From contig NC_083509.1 of NCBI RefSeq assembly GCF_032362555.1, forward strand, positions 5,727,001 through 5,791,000: a stretch of 64,000 nt of DNA. Reading direction: 5' to 3'. Below are positions 46,561 through 58,867 of this stretch, piece after piece (position 1 is the first letter of the stretch; each line of letters starts with the position of its first letter). Below the pieces are notes generated by a model. That model saw only the letters and a program-made list of their open reading frames with translations. It was not told the DNA's origin and made no database searches. The translations under genes and the position numbers were made by a program. The stretch comes from Amyelois transitella (taxonomy: Eukaryota; Arthropoda; Insecta; Lepidoptera; Pyralidae).

Positions 46561-48279
46561 CATGCGTGTGTATGCTACGAACATGCCGGGCGTCGTCGCT
46601 CGAGACGATAGAATAAAGCCGATTTCGGCTTATAAAAAATGTTACCTCGCCTCGCATACGGCCCTTTGTATGCTAACGCTGAACTTCGCGTCGTGCCATC
46701 GGAATCAACATTCTGTTGGTCTGCTCGTTAATTATCATAAAAATCGAATTAATATGCTTCGTTGCATTTACATTAGATAAATATACGTGGAAATAAATAA
46801 AGTTTCGTGCAAGTTACGATAAAGTAAATCTAAGAAGGTTCTAAATATGTACTTTATTTTTAAAAAAGTTTATTAAAACTGATTTTTATTATTCAGATTT
46901 TTGAGACTCCTTCCTTAGGCTAGATTCCACATTTGTTAAAAACTGATTTACATAATGTATGTTAGTTTAGTTCTCCATACACTGAAACTGAAAGTAAGGT
47001 ACACTCCTTAAAATAACTAGCGGTTTTCCGCCGCATGAATCGCCCCAAAAATTCCCAAAAGTGCGTGAACAACGCAGCCAAACGGGGTCATTGACACATC
47101 GGTGCGTAGGGAACGCCAAAATAGCGCAAAATGCACTCAAAAATAGACCAAGCTGTGTGCAATATTTTTTGTTAGGATACTGTTTCCGTCAAGTATGGGG
47201 AATATATCTTAGTTTGTAGCAACGAGGGGAAATTAAAAACAGGCATTGTTATTACAATCGTGTGCTGATGTTTAAAATTAAAACATAAGAATTTATTAAA
47301 TTACCGCTCTGACGCTGTGTGTAAATCTGAATGAAATATCATCGTAATTGGTGGTACATGAAAGAACGATATTTAAAAAGTGATCTAAATACTTATAAGC
47401 TGTCAATACCAAACAGTGCTGATAACATATAAGTACAACATACGTATAACTTTTTTTTTATATATTTGCAAAGTAATATAATTTTTGTTTATTGGCAAAG
47501 TTTTTAGTTAACATGCACACAAATATTACGTCTGTATTCCTTACGGGGTAGATGGTGACATTGGTCTCAAAAAGACTCAAACGCCAAGTTCAACTGGCTG
47601 ACAGTTGAAATTGGCGTTTGAGTCTTTTATTTAAGGAATTGAGAATCTAATAGTAATCGCCTAAAAGAAGATTCCCAAGTTAAGATATCCTTCACCGTTT
47701 AGGTGAGAATTTAAATATATAACTTCACGTTTAGGTTGTCAATCTTAATGAACCATCGAACTTGCATTATTATACGGGACACGACGGTCGTCATCAGTGG
47801 GAATTAAAGGGTAAACAGTGTATCAATCGAGGGTCATTATTTAATGTTCGTTCAATTTTCCCAACATGACAAATTTCGCTATTGTTTGTTTTGGTGTTGA
47901 TTTTTATCGTGTATGATGCCTTGTTTTTATGTTTCGTTTTTTATTATATATATTTTTCATATATATTTGTTTCTAACTTAGAGATACATATTACTTTTAT
48001 TTTTAACAAAATCTATTAGAGGAAGATAATAAAGAGAACTGTCGCCATTTCGGCGTAGCTTCGACCGTAATCACAGTGACTACTCTGTAGCTACTGCATG
48101 CATGAGAATGATTAGTCTAGTCTGATTATCCTCACTTGCAAAAGCTGCATACATTTTTATATGCATAACTATTTTTCTCACGACTCTGTAGGTATGAATT
48201 CTTTTAGAAACAATGGCAGCAAATGTCAGAGCTACTCTCGTCATCGATATTGAAGTTTCGAGTGCACTTGACGGTCGAG
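46561..48279. other. Start of gene desert
   Basis: No gene recognised. It contains one repeat A copy with an internal hairpin (separate entry) and AT-rich spacer. Confidence 0.4.
47518..47700 (+). repeat. Repeat A copy interrupted by a hairpin
   Basis: Recognisable repeat A at both ends ('ttacggggtagatggtgac' and 'gcctaaaagaagattccca'). Between them, arms 47570-47596 and 47602-47628 are reverse complements over 27 bp with one mismatch and a 5-nt loop. Other copies have 'gtttggcttaatga...' where the right arm stands, so the right arm is a new inverted copy that replaced about 15 ancestral bases. Confidence 0.85.
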
Positions 48280-48700
48280 TATGCAATCATTTGCATATCG
48301 ATGACGGCCCCTTCTCGCTAGCTACATTAGCCTCTTAATAACGGAAACCGCTGTGGGAATTTCACGATTCGTTATGAGACAAATTAATAAAGCGATTAAT
48401 ACGTCATATTCTTTAACCCCATTAAATCAATTAATTTGTACAGTTATTGCAGCAATTTGCAATATCATAATGTCGTGTGCTGGAGTGTCCGTGACATCAG
48501 CGGCGAACCGCACAACCGTTAGCAGCCGATAATTCGGCGATTACCACGCAATTAGATGCAAATGTTCTATTGTCGAACTAACTGTTACGACCTTTGGTAC
48601 CGATGTTTTGGTTAATTAATATTGATCGAAATTCGCGCGGACGTAGACCGAGTACAATAAACTTTACGCGGAGTGATATTCACACTGATATAAATTTCAA
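48280..48700. promoter_or_regulatory. Candidate enhancer island with octamers
   Basis: A stretch of higher complexity than the flanks. It contains ATTTGCAT (48289) and ATGCAAAT (48556), TAATT homeodomain cores ('caattaatttgtac', 'ggttaattaatattg') and GC-richer blocks ('gacatcagcggcgaaccg'). No coding potential. Interpretation as a developmental enhancer is inference. Confidence 0.4.
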
Positions 48701-50685
48701 TTAAGTAACAATACAAGCGTGCATGCACAAAAGTAGCATTATGCTAATACCAGCATAAACAGAGACGATCCGCGACCTATCCCACGACGCACGCGCAACA
48801 AAAACTGCGAGACGACGGGGGTTAGAAAAAAAAACTAATAAAAAAGCAATAATGCGATCCCGCATGGTGGCTTGTTGAGTCCCAAAATTGACGAGCCTGA
48901 TGAACCGAAAGTGAGGGATATAAAGTGATCGGATATTGTTGCAACAACAATACCACTGATAGGCACTCTGGTGATAAGAAGTTGCTATTATTTTATTTTA
49001 TGTAATTACCTACTTAGGTATTTGAGAATAATTAGCTAGATAAATGAAGGGAGCAAATATCATTAGTTCTTAAATAGTCACGTCAGTGGTTAAGTACCTG
49101 AGTATGAATTTTTGTGAAATTCTCGTTTCGTAATGATATTAAAGAAAAATGAGATTTTTTTGCTAATTACGTGTCTCTAACTACACATTATGGATATGGT
49201 TCATTATAAGTTAATAAATGGGGCATTTTAAAATAAATTCATAATGAATCATCATCATTAAGTATATGTAAGTACACATAATATTACAGTTGGTTTAAAT
49301 AGTTATTTGGATCGACTAAACAAGAGTAGTGGGATAAGAATTAAAAATAAAATCCTGTATATTGTCTCCGTGTATACTTTAATCTCCGCTTCCCCAGTAG
49401 GTATCTACCTACCTACAGATGAAATAAGTACCTAACGATGCAAAAATATTTATCTCTGCTACAAAAATTAAAATGACATAAAAGAAACGCAACCTCTTTA
49501 AATGAGTATTTCATTACTTTATGGGTGGTATATAAGCTGACAATTAAAGCTAACTTTGCATAATGAGGCAAGGGTTGTCGGCATAAAGAGATAATTGTAA
49601 TTTTACGCGTACGGCCGGCCTAGTCATTTGTCGCCAGCATCCTGCCACGCGCCCTGCCCGAATTTATTGTTATATTATCAGGGGTGGCCCTTACCCTCTT
49701 ATCTCCAATATTAACTAAGAGACAATTAAATAATAGAGTGGAAAGATACGGCACTTGACTTGTCTTTCGCAGTGGTCTTGATTTTTATTACGGAAAAATA
49801 ATATTTTTATTTTGAATTGAAGTTAATATAATAGTATAATACACATATTACGTCAGGTTACGCCTTTAGTAGTTGACAGATACCATCGCTTTAAGAAACT
49901 ATACCCTAGTTTGGTAAGTTACCTATGGAATTGAGGTTCTGAGATCACAAGACGTTATAAGCTAATTGCATAAAGAAAACCAGTTATTATCCAGTTCCAT
50001 GAGTTACTTTCCACCAAAAACAAACTTTAGACGTTTTAATAAAAACTACAGTTTGATAAGAACTTATATTATAAATTAACCAGTTTGAAACTCAATGTGT
50101 GTGCAAATGCAATACAATTTGTAGATAACATAATATTATTACCTATATTATATGAACAGACATTTTATCGATCCTCGACGCATCTTTAATGTAAAAATAA
50201 AGACAGTTCCTATTCCGTTTGGATGAAGCCAAGTGGGATCATAATCGCGGTTCATAGAGAGTCCAGAGTGGACGGGCGCGGCGACCCCGGATGCGACTCA
50301 TTGTAGCGAAACTCCCCGGGAGTATGTGAAACAATACACTCTTTCCTCCCATTGTCTATCCGGGACGAAGAACATTCATTTGCTATTCATACTTTTATTA
50401 CGCATTATATGAAGTGGTTGCGAAATAAGTATGTGATACATACCTACTTATGTGATATACGGGCTCTGGCTTTTGTTTGTTGGTTCGCTTCTGAGTTATT
50501 GTTTGTTAATTATCTTTTTCTTATAGAATATTTTTTTAAAGTTGAAATCCAAAATACTTACTTACATAACATTCATATCTCCTTTTTTGACTCCATCTCA
50601 TTTAACCACACTAATTACATTAACACCACAAATTGATAACGGCTGTATTTCAGTATAATATAATAATGCAAATGTCAAATACCTT
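48701..50685. other. Gene desert with two further islands
   Basis: No gene recognised. Islands at about 49540-49740 ('ttacgcgtacggccggcc', 'ccaatattaactaagag') and 50225-50345 ('gacgggcgcggcgaccccg') stand out from the AT-rich flanks. An octamer lies at 50666. Confidence 0.4.
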
Positions 50686-50715
50686 AAAGATAACATCGAC
50701 TTCCTCAGAAATGGG

Positions 50716-51057
50716 TCAAGAGGGTAAAGAAAAAAAAACTATAAATTCAATAAAATGGGCGGTTCTGCTAAGTAGCTTTGTCAAAATATCGGCAACACCT
50801 GCCTCGTAGACTAACCGGCGCAACGAACTTTTGCTATTGTTTCTGTTGAAATTTGTAAATTTAAAAATTAATAAAACGATGACCAGTGAGTTTGAAATAG
50901 GTACTCTTACTGTGTAGTCATTTGGATATCTAGATGTTATGTAAATGTGAAAAAAACTACATAGCACGTAAACTTCATTTATCAGAGAGTACGTGATAGA
51001 AATCTGTACAAAAAATATAAATAACGCTCCTAAGATAATTCGCTCTCGCGCGGCCAT
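50716..51057 (-). CDS. Doubtful small secreted-protein exon
   Basis: An ATG at 51055-51057 in good context (GCAACATGGCC) opens a 113-codon frame. Its first 24 residues look like a signal peptide (MAARERIILGALFIFFVQIS, hydrophobic core, then Thr-Tyr-Ser). The remainder is AT-biased and resembles nothing I know. A TCAGTC initiator-like motif precedes the ATG closely. It may be the first exon of a spliced gene, but I found no good donor after the leader, so chance is a serious alternative. Confidence 0.2.
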   Translation of the reverse strand: MAARERIILGALFIFFVQISITYSLINEVYVLCSFFHIYITSRYPNDYTVRVPISNSLVIVLLIFKFTNFNRNNSKSSLRRLVYEAGVADILTKLLSRTAHFIEFIVFFSLPS

Positions 51058-51470
51058 GTTGCCTTTGACTGAGCCCAACAAAATAAAACAACGCGAGTTC
51101 AACTCTTTGACTTTTTTTATACAGGATCATTTTTCTTACCGGTCCGGGGATTATCTCTATTTCATGCCAATCGATATTGGAACATCAGGTCTGGGAAATA
51201 AGGTACATGATCATTTTGGAGGCTGCGCGGGAGTGGACGTCCTTGGGCGGACTCGATCTGCTAGCCGCGAGAGATCGTCCCATCGCACTCTGGTCGTTGC
51301 ACTGACTCGATACTTTTAAAATGCATTGGAAAGTAGAAAATGTATTCGTTCGTAGTTTGTAAACATTCGGCCAGTTATAGCCGATTCATAATCTATAAAA
51401 AAATATTATAACATTTGAATACATAAGAAGATACAATTATTACTTATGGCATGCAAATTAGATACAGAAT
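51058..51470. other. Non-coding, GC-richer island
   Basis: 51200-51310 is GC-rich ('gcgggagtggacgtccttgg', 'gctagccgcgagagatcg'). No gene supported. An octamer is at 51451. Confidence 0.35.
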
Positions 51471-51730
51471 AACTTGCAAACTGCAATATTTTGGTCATAT
51501 AATACGGAACGGCACATATTACCTACACTACTACTACAATTAATAATACAAGAATCAGGAAAGACCCAGGGAAATCGAAAACCTGGCAGAAGGCGTACCT
51601 CATGGCTCAAAACCTAAGGCAGTGGTTCAAGACACGCACTAGATCGCTGTTAAGAGCTGCAGCATCGAAAATAAGAAAAGCCGCAATTATAGCTTACCTC
51701 CAGCAGGAGATGGCATCATAAGAAGAAGAT
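51471..51730 (+). pseudogene. Non-LTR retrotransposon, 3' end of the reverse-transcriptase ORF
   Basis: Translated pieces KLQYFGHIIRN and, after a frame shift, TWQKAYLMAQNLRQWFKTRT and SLLRAAASKIRKAAIIA followed by a stop resemble the C-terminal tail of insect LINE polyproteins (xYxGHIxR ... SWLxNLRxWF ... LFRAAxxxxR). The rest of the element is missing, which fits a 5'-truncated insertion. The exact clade is not determined. Confidence 0.65.
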
Positions 51731-53124
51731 AACTTGCCAAAAATGTTAAAGTACTTTTATTTATTCAAATAAGCTTTAGGGTAAAATTTACAACTGGGTA
51801 AATAGAGTCCAAAAATTAGGTGACTTGTAAACAAATTATTCTGCAGTTGTGTAAAACAGAGTTACGCCTATCACTAATGAGACAGAATACTTTACCTTCG
51901 AATTGTTGACATAGATGTATGTTAAAAACAGCTTGATTTCGAAATACTCAAGGAAACTCCCATATTCTTTAACTTTCGCAACACGTCGCATTTTATGAAA
52001 TTTATGGTAGTTTTAGTGCCTAAAATAATTTGTTTTTATTTTAAACAGTTAAGGAAAAATGACATGGAACCCATTGATAAATTCAAATAATAACTTTAAT
52101 CAAATATCTGCATTACTGTTGTTAAGAAACGTATACAATACAGCTATAGTAGATGTCTTCAAAATAGCTATTGATTTGAAATAAAAATAACTAGTAGTGG
52201 TAGCTATACCTATGCAACCAACATTAGTCCATAAAATTTAACACGTCGCACCAAGTGTTCGTTAGAAATTAAAAGTTGAACAAAAAGTGATATACTTACT
52301 ATACAAAATATAAGGCGACAGACCGGTATTTTTTAGCAAATCAATAGTGTTATGGGTATACGCTATTTCCGCCGCGTGTGTATAATGACATCGGCCGGTA
52401 AGCCCGCAAATTATAGAAATTATAGAATTTGCATCGTAGGTTGTAAGGTTACAGTAAAATCTGTAATTTATATAAGTAAGTATGTATTTTTAACTAAAAA
52501 CTAGTCTAACGCCAATCGTCGTATCATTAAAACCTCCGACTCTACATGGCGATCCTGCCCTGTACTTCAAGTCTTAATAATGTAATATAACTTTATACTG
52601 GAATCAGACAGTTGAATGATAAAAGTAGGAAAGCGGACACAGACCCCGAAACGCTGATCGATCATCAACCGGGAACAACAGAGGATATTAAAAAGTAATA
52701 TGCACGAAAACTTAATAATTAGCTACTATATTCATGATTTATCCCTAACGAGTCTACTTACAAATAGGATAAAAAGTAGACTTCCCGGTATTTTATGTAA
52801 TATCATTTAGATGTTAAGAATAGCCTTTTTAAACAGATAATACTTCTCATCTTCCTCAATTAATAAATTGACCTGAATGTAAGTCACATACGTTTATTAA
52901 AGTGAATTTGTGAGTATTCTTTCCGTAACATTTTTATTTTACAAGGCATTGTATGGTGCGAATAGATGGACACCGCGATAGAACACTAATTACAGGTATC
53001 ATTCGCAATAAACTTGTACACGGCAAACATTAGCGACGCGACATGCAAAACATGGTTTCGTTCAACAATATTTAAGTAAGCTTCGAGGTAAGGTAGGAAT
53101 ATTTGATGGATGCTAAGAATAGAC
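51731..53124. other. Gene desert
   Basis: AT-rich. No gene or named repeat recognised. An octamer ATTTGCAT lies at 52427. Confidence 0.4.
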
Positions 53125-53493
53125 CTGATTGTGTCCTGTCCCTGAGGAAGAGCCTAAGGTTGACATGTGACCACGGTTATAGAATGTGTGAATATTTATG
53201 TCTTTTCAACATTGCAGACGAGCCGGCATGCTTTTTTGAGCCGGATATCTCAGACCATAGGTAGAGCACCTATTACCTTGCGCACATTATTATACGTACT
53301 TTGCTCTTTCGTTACATCTAATCTACCACTCCACGATTTAAAGCCACAGACTTTGAAGTACCCAGACGAAAAAAAATACTACTTACCTCATCATTTTCCC
53401 TCGCATCGTATAATATCTTCGATAATAGCCTTGATGATATCTTGAAGCTTATGGTCCACTAAAGATGAATGATGATAAACTGATTGTGTCCTG
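53125..53493 (+). mobile_element. Insertion flanked by a 14-bp direct repeat
   Basis: CTGATTGTGTCCTG occurs at 53125-53138 and again at 53480-53493, bracketing 341 bp. The insert ends in 'gatgaatgatgataaa', a TGATGA-type tail seen on some non-LTR retrotransposons. A 14-bp target duplication also fits that mechanism. The interior has no recognisable protein or Pol III promoter, so it is probably a truncated LINE or an unknown SINE. Confidence 0.6.
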
Positions 53494-55559
53494 AACTAAC
53501 TTTTCTCCTCCCTAATCTAGTTTAAAGGGATTCAATAATACTATTGCTTTACTAAAAGTCATTCAGCAGCATATGTCGGTAAACCTGGCTCGATTATAGT
53601 TTTACGGTCGCTTTATTTGCAAACACCCCTCGGCTATGTTGCAGGGGTTGTGGCCAAAATTGTATTTTTATTATAATTGCTTCGTTTTATTGAGAGCCTG
53701 TCGGCTAGGGTAAACATTGTAGGGTTGTTTAGCTATAACTAGACAGCGAACAAGGGTATTGTGTAATTAGTTATGAATAACATTATCGGATAAAAATACA
53801 GTTACTTACACCAGTTTTAGAGAATAAAATTTTTGGAAAACGAAATTTGTAAACTTTTTACCAATAATAAACCAGAAAAAGTATTTCCTGTTAATTAAAA
53901 AATAAATAGATACTTGTGGTAAGTATACATACATTACGGTCGGCTACTGTTGGTATAAATACGAGATCCTATCCTATACTTCCAAAATATAAAAAAAAAT
54001 TTGAAAGCAAATATAAATATTACTTACGCATAAACTATGTTGACAGTTTTATTACACAAATAATAGCAAAAAAGCAGGCAAATATGTCCTCATGTCCATA
54101 CCCAATTCGACCCGCATCAAAAGGCTTACTATAAACCCTTTTCTCATTTTTATATCACGAAAAGATTGCCCGTGACCATTTTGTTGGCAAATATTACTTG
54201 ATCCCCTCTATTTCGATACCGTTCATATTCGATCAGTATTAGTAAAAGTACTAACATAATAGTTTTTGATACACGAATATTACTGTCATTATCATATATT
54301 TATTTTTTATTTAAATCTTGTGGTTTTGTTATCAGAGAGAAGCCATAAGATGCAAATAAACTTTCCAAGAAGTTCAAATGCATTTGTTTTTACGCGATCG
54401 TTATCTTGCCTATTCATTTCGCTGTATCGATACTGTTATCGTTACTTAGAATAAAACGTTTATCAAAGTACTGTTAACAAAAATGCAAATGACATCTAAA
54501 ATATTACAATGTATTATTGCATTTATCTGCTTTCTTTCTCATATGATTTCACACGTGCGTTACGCATATTTCTTAACCTCATAGATGGAATAGAAAAAAA
54601 GGTTTGCGAAAGTATAATTTTTTGTGCAACATTGGAACGTGTGTATAGCCGGACGGAGTTAGGGATATCGCGCAAAATGCAATACGCACGCACCGCGTGG
54701 TGCGTACGCGCAGATAAAATGCGTTCGTCCGATAACAGCGCCGAAGCCGCGATAACGAGCCGCTAGAACTGATACTGCACATAAATTTTGCTCAAACAAT
54801 GACATTTTATATCCATTTTGTCATTTTTGGATGACTCCTTATAGTAAACGACTAGTAATGAATGGACTATGCCAATAAACTTGCTGAGTCTATTCATTAG
54901 GGTCAGCCAATGCAGGGTAAACAAAGCATTTTGACAATTTTGTGAAATTTCTAAACACACACATAGCTTAGTATATTTTTAAACTATGATATGGTATAGT
55001 TGGTCATATTTGGTGACCCACATATTCGAATTCAGAGACTTTATTTACAAGAATTTCTTAACAAGCATGAACAAAAAATCTCTCAAAAAATTTCCGCATT
55101 AAAAAATCTACGTCTAATCAACCTTCACACAAGCACACAAGTTTCGCGATTACTCAATCAGTCGTCGAATACAACGACCCTGTCTGCTGAATTCGCAACT
55201 ACATACAATCGGGCCTGAGTCATGAATGAGAGGGTATCCCCGACCTACAAAGAATTAGTGCACCGTCCACTTTACTTGTGCGGCTACCGTAATGATGAGA
55301 CAACAATGGCGACTTCTCGGAATCTCGGATATATTTTGCGGGGAGGCGCGTGCGCTTGCAAAAAATGACGTTTATATTGTGGGCGGACGTCGAGTTACGT
55401 CAATTTCGCACAATTGTACTAGGGGATAATGAGGCAACAAGAAGTGTTTTTGTTGTGGTACATAATAAGAGTTGGTGCGAATTTTTTGCTTGATTTGTGT
55501 TGAATAAACAGGTTATTAAAATTTATGATAATTATTTGTCTACTTTTAAATATTAATTA
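53494..55559. other. Gene desert with islands
   Basis: No gene recognised. A GC-rich island at about 54630-54770 includes the palindromic 'gcaccgcgtggtgcg'. Another lies at about 55250-55450 ('gaggcgcgtgcgcttgc' and CRE-like 'gttacgtcaat'). Octamers at 54350 and 54483. Confidence 0.4.
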
Positions 55560-55806
55560 CTACCTGTGCCCGCGCCTTCGTCCGCATGGAATAGTTATTT
55601 TGGGCATTATTGAAACTCTCATGGATGAATAATTTTCCCCATTCTTTTCATATATTCCATTATTTCTTTGCTCCTCATAGTTGCAGCGTGATGTTATATA
55701 GCCTAAATGGTCTATTCAACGCAAAAATAATTTTTCAATTCGAACCTGTATTATAAACAAACAAAAAAAATTTTACAGCTTTATAATACTCGTATTATAG
55801 TATAGA
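55560..55806 (-). mobile_element. Short Helitron, 247 bp
   Basis: On the minus strand it starts TCTATACTATAATACGAG (55806, preceded by A) and ends at 55560 with CAGGTAG, where related copies have CAGCTAG; one base of the 3' CTAG terminus is mutated. The interior contains 'gcccgcgccttcgtccgc' on plus. It is related to the copy at 60340-61031. Confidence 0.7.
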
Positions 55807-57539
55807 TATGAGTATTTTTAAATAGAGAACACTTCACACAAAAAAAAAAACAATTCAAAAGTTTGCAACACATTCAATAGACTTTCTACTAGGATAACAT
55901 AATTTGCCAACACGTACAAACTAGATACTTATGTTTATGGTAGTCATCGTCTGCATAATTTACACATACCTAAATATATGTATAAATAAAAATTTGGAGT
56001 TCCGGAAAAAAATACAGAAAACGGTTCATGTAAATCAGTAAGTATCTATGAGAACTGAGTTAATCATTGAATATAAATTGCTTTCTATGATAGCATTTAT
56101 TAAAACTTCACCAAAATAGAAGAATTACATGAAATATTTACCAAAATTAATCCAGATAGTTCATACAAAAAAGTTGAAAATCAAATATAGCTCCACGTGT
56201 TTCTATGACACAAGTATGAAGACTCTAGTATTTTTAAAACATAATAAAATCACTAATCTCTCAACATGACGTGTTCACAGTCGAATCCTTTGCTATAAAA
56301 TTACCTAGGTACCAATCATTGAAAACACATCGACATTCTTCAATGATCCATATTGGTTATACGGAACCTAACCACACAGTTCAACGGTTTATCATTGCGT
56401 AGAATGAGTCATTTTGGCAACAACGAGTTAGCGAGAGGCGGGCCGGTTCAAGACCACACATTCGCAATTCGCACACACTGACAATACTCGCCGCTCTGAG
56501 ATAACGGTGCTGACCGCCTGGTATCGAATATACCTACTGCTCGGCGGCTGTAGGTATTCCACAAGTAGTTCTTAACTAATTTATAACTTATCAAATAACT
56601 CACCCTTCGAATGAGAAAAAAATAAGAGTGATAGCAAATCGTTTGAAGATAAGGTGCGCCTAATTATTGAAATACTTTTCAGGAATGTAAAGATCCACAT
56701 GTAAGCATACAAAATATTCGCAGTTAATTTCTTAGCGAATTTAGATTCTGAAACTGAGAACCAGCGAATACTTATCTCGCATTGAAATGAGAGCGAAGTC
56801 AAATCATTGGGTGAAGGGAGTTACATTAATACCTAACGCAAAAGGAAAATTAACAAAAAATGAGTTTCAGTCATAACAGAACCCTAGAGACGTAACATTT
56901 TGAATGTAGATTTCTGAAAACATAAAAATTCGAGGCGCATATTAGCTAGTATGATTGCCTTTATCTCAAAGACAACAAATTTTGTTAAATAGTGAAGCGT
57001 ATTCGGAAGGAAATAAGAGCTGCCAGAGACAAAACATTATCTATTTAGTTGCGATATTTTTAACCTAAACAGATTGTTCAACATGGGTTGTCGAGGTTAC
57101 GCAGAGATTTTGGGGCCAAGGTCTCCAACTAACGCTAATATGTAGACATTTTGTGAGATAAATACAAACAAGTATTCAAGAACTTCGACTAGTAGATATC
57201 ACATATCCTTCATACGTGTATCGGTATGCCATTGGCATCGATTAACGTAAAGACTTCCTATTGAGTTAAAGTATCCAGCGTTGCCAAAAATAATGGACTA
57301 AAATAAACAAATAGTGACAAGATTAAAGTGCGTAATTTTAGGGTTTCTAAGAGAATCAATGTCATCCAATCGGGAAGGCTCCCATAGGTAGGTAATCTTA
57401 TCTCAATAATGCCTCTATATAAATCAGGTTAATAAAAAAAATATATGAAAATATTTTAAACCAACTTTATCATATGCTAGATACTTGTTAATAAAACCAT
57501 GTTCACAAAAAAATTCTAATTTCTCGTGGTAACATATAT
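55807..57539. other. Gene desert
   Basis: AT-rich spacer with no gene recognised. The open frame at 56581 is not supported. 56400-56560 is moderately GC-rich ('gagcgaggcgggccgg'-like). Confidence 0.4.
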
Positions 57540-58100
57540 TGTACCGGCTGTTTTTATTCCATTAATTCGTAAATGAACCCCTTGAAGGCACTTATTGATA
57601 GTTGAGGAGCATGCTGGTGGGCGCCCGTCCTCGTGACCAAAATACAAGACGTGAATTATTGAAGCGAGGGCCGCAGCACCCGCCGCCACCACCTCTCCAC
57701 CCCACGAACCTTATCACTTGATTATAATACAACGCGAATTATTGATGACCCAAGGAAATGGCGATTGATCATGTACTAGGTCAGATAAGATAACGTTTTA
57801 ATTAAGTACGTGTTGTATGCCAAATCGATTTTGCAAACGCAGATAACGATTACATTAAAATTTTATGTAGAAGTCGTGGTTTCGCTTTGTCATAGTCGCA
57901 TTTGGATACATCCTCAACCGTTGCTTTGGAGCCCGGGGTTCTAATTCCTCTAGCCAGGTTATTTAACGCCTGACAACATCCAACCCAGAATTTAGTGACT
58001 GCCAATTCGCAAAAGCCCGGCGACATCGACATATTCATAACCACAATCCGAACTTCACGGCCGTAATTAAGTGGTTATCTGGGCAAGTATAAGTGGTTTT
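57540..58100. promoter_or_regulatory. Candidate regulatory island with GATA-type sites
   Basis: Higher-complexity sequence with 'gggcgcccgtcctcgtgacc' and 'cgccgccaccacctctcc', TTATCA and AGATAAGATAAC (GATA-factor-like) and repeated 'gaattattga' (homeodomain-like). No coding support: the frame at 57850-58044 is not convincing. The regulatory role is inference. Confidence 0.35.
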
Positions 58101-58396
58101 ATCGCATTTTTAGGTCGTAGGTTACTTTAATAGGAAAGTAGCCTTATGTGATAGAGATGGGAACCGAGTGTTACTCGCGCCGTCGCTGTACAAAACTGCA
58201 TGTTCCCATCGTGACAAGCATCTCAAACACCAAACAGACATTTTTCAAATTAATCTTAAAAATATGGCACAATATCTTTTTTTGGTAGACAAGAGATACA
58301 TTAAATAATAATGAAAATATCTACAAGTACCTACCTCAAAAGTTTGTTATGGATATAAGTGGTATAAATATTAATAAATGTATACGTAAATATAGT

Positions 58397-58867
58397 CATG
58401 TCTTTATATCATACTGGATAGATAGAAGTCACGATCAACTGTATGGCTTAATAATGAAATTGATATTCAGATATACCTAACACTATCTGAATATCAGTTT
58501 ATCAGCCTTTTCCTTAGTTGCCTTTTACTTCATTAGGATGTAGGTAATGTAGGATTGTGATGTACCAAATAGGCTTGGGAAACAGATTTCTGGCCATGCC
58601 GCTACCGCCAGTCCAGGTAGAAGAGGCAGGTCGAACTGATCATGGCTGGCTGTCGCAAAAGATGACATGCGAGCCAATGGACCGAAATCCGAGGACGCCG
58701 AAAACCGGACCAAGTGAAGAGAGAAAAGTCGAAAGGCGGACCCCGGGCCCCGAAACACTTCTGTGGAGGGTGCAACCGGGAACACGCATATATGAGAGAG
58801 GGCCTTTTACTACATCCATGGGAAAAAGATGAAGTGGTCCTATTCGAAAATACCGGGAACCACACGG
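58397..58867 (+). repeat. Repeat A copy with nested insertion and internal hairpin
   Basis: Repeat A begins 'gtcatgtctttatatc', and its end ('catccatgggaaaaagatga', 'accgggaaccacacgg') resumes after 58802. Between lie a small hairpin (arms 58461-58473 and 58484-58496) replacing the usual middle part, and a 272-bp insertion with a 10-bp target duplication. Confidence 0.75.
58530..58801. mobile_element. Unidentified 272-bp insertion, 10-bp target duplication
   Basis: GCCTTTTACT stands at 58520-58529 and again at 58802-58811. Removing one copy and the insert restores a normal repeat A. The insert is GC-rich and open in several frames on both strands, with no family that I can name. The high GC explains the open frames. 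Its age is younger than that repeat A copy. Confidence 0.65.

Noticed and set aside
46289..46657. Open frames on both strands in the CpG-rich region
   Set aside because: High GC removes stop codons. Arg/Ala-rich translations with no conservation signal, and the region reads better as a promoter.
58525..58865. Open frames of 86-91 codons on both strands
   Set aside because: They cross the boundary of a transposon insertion and repeat A, so they cannot be a single gene.
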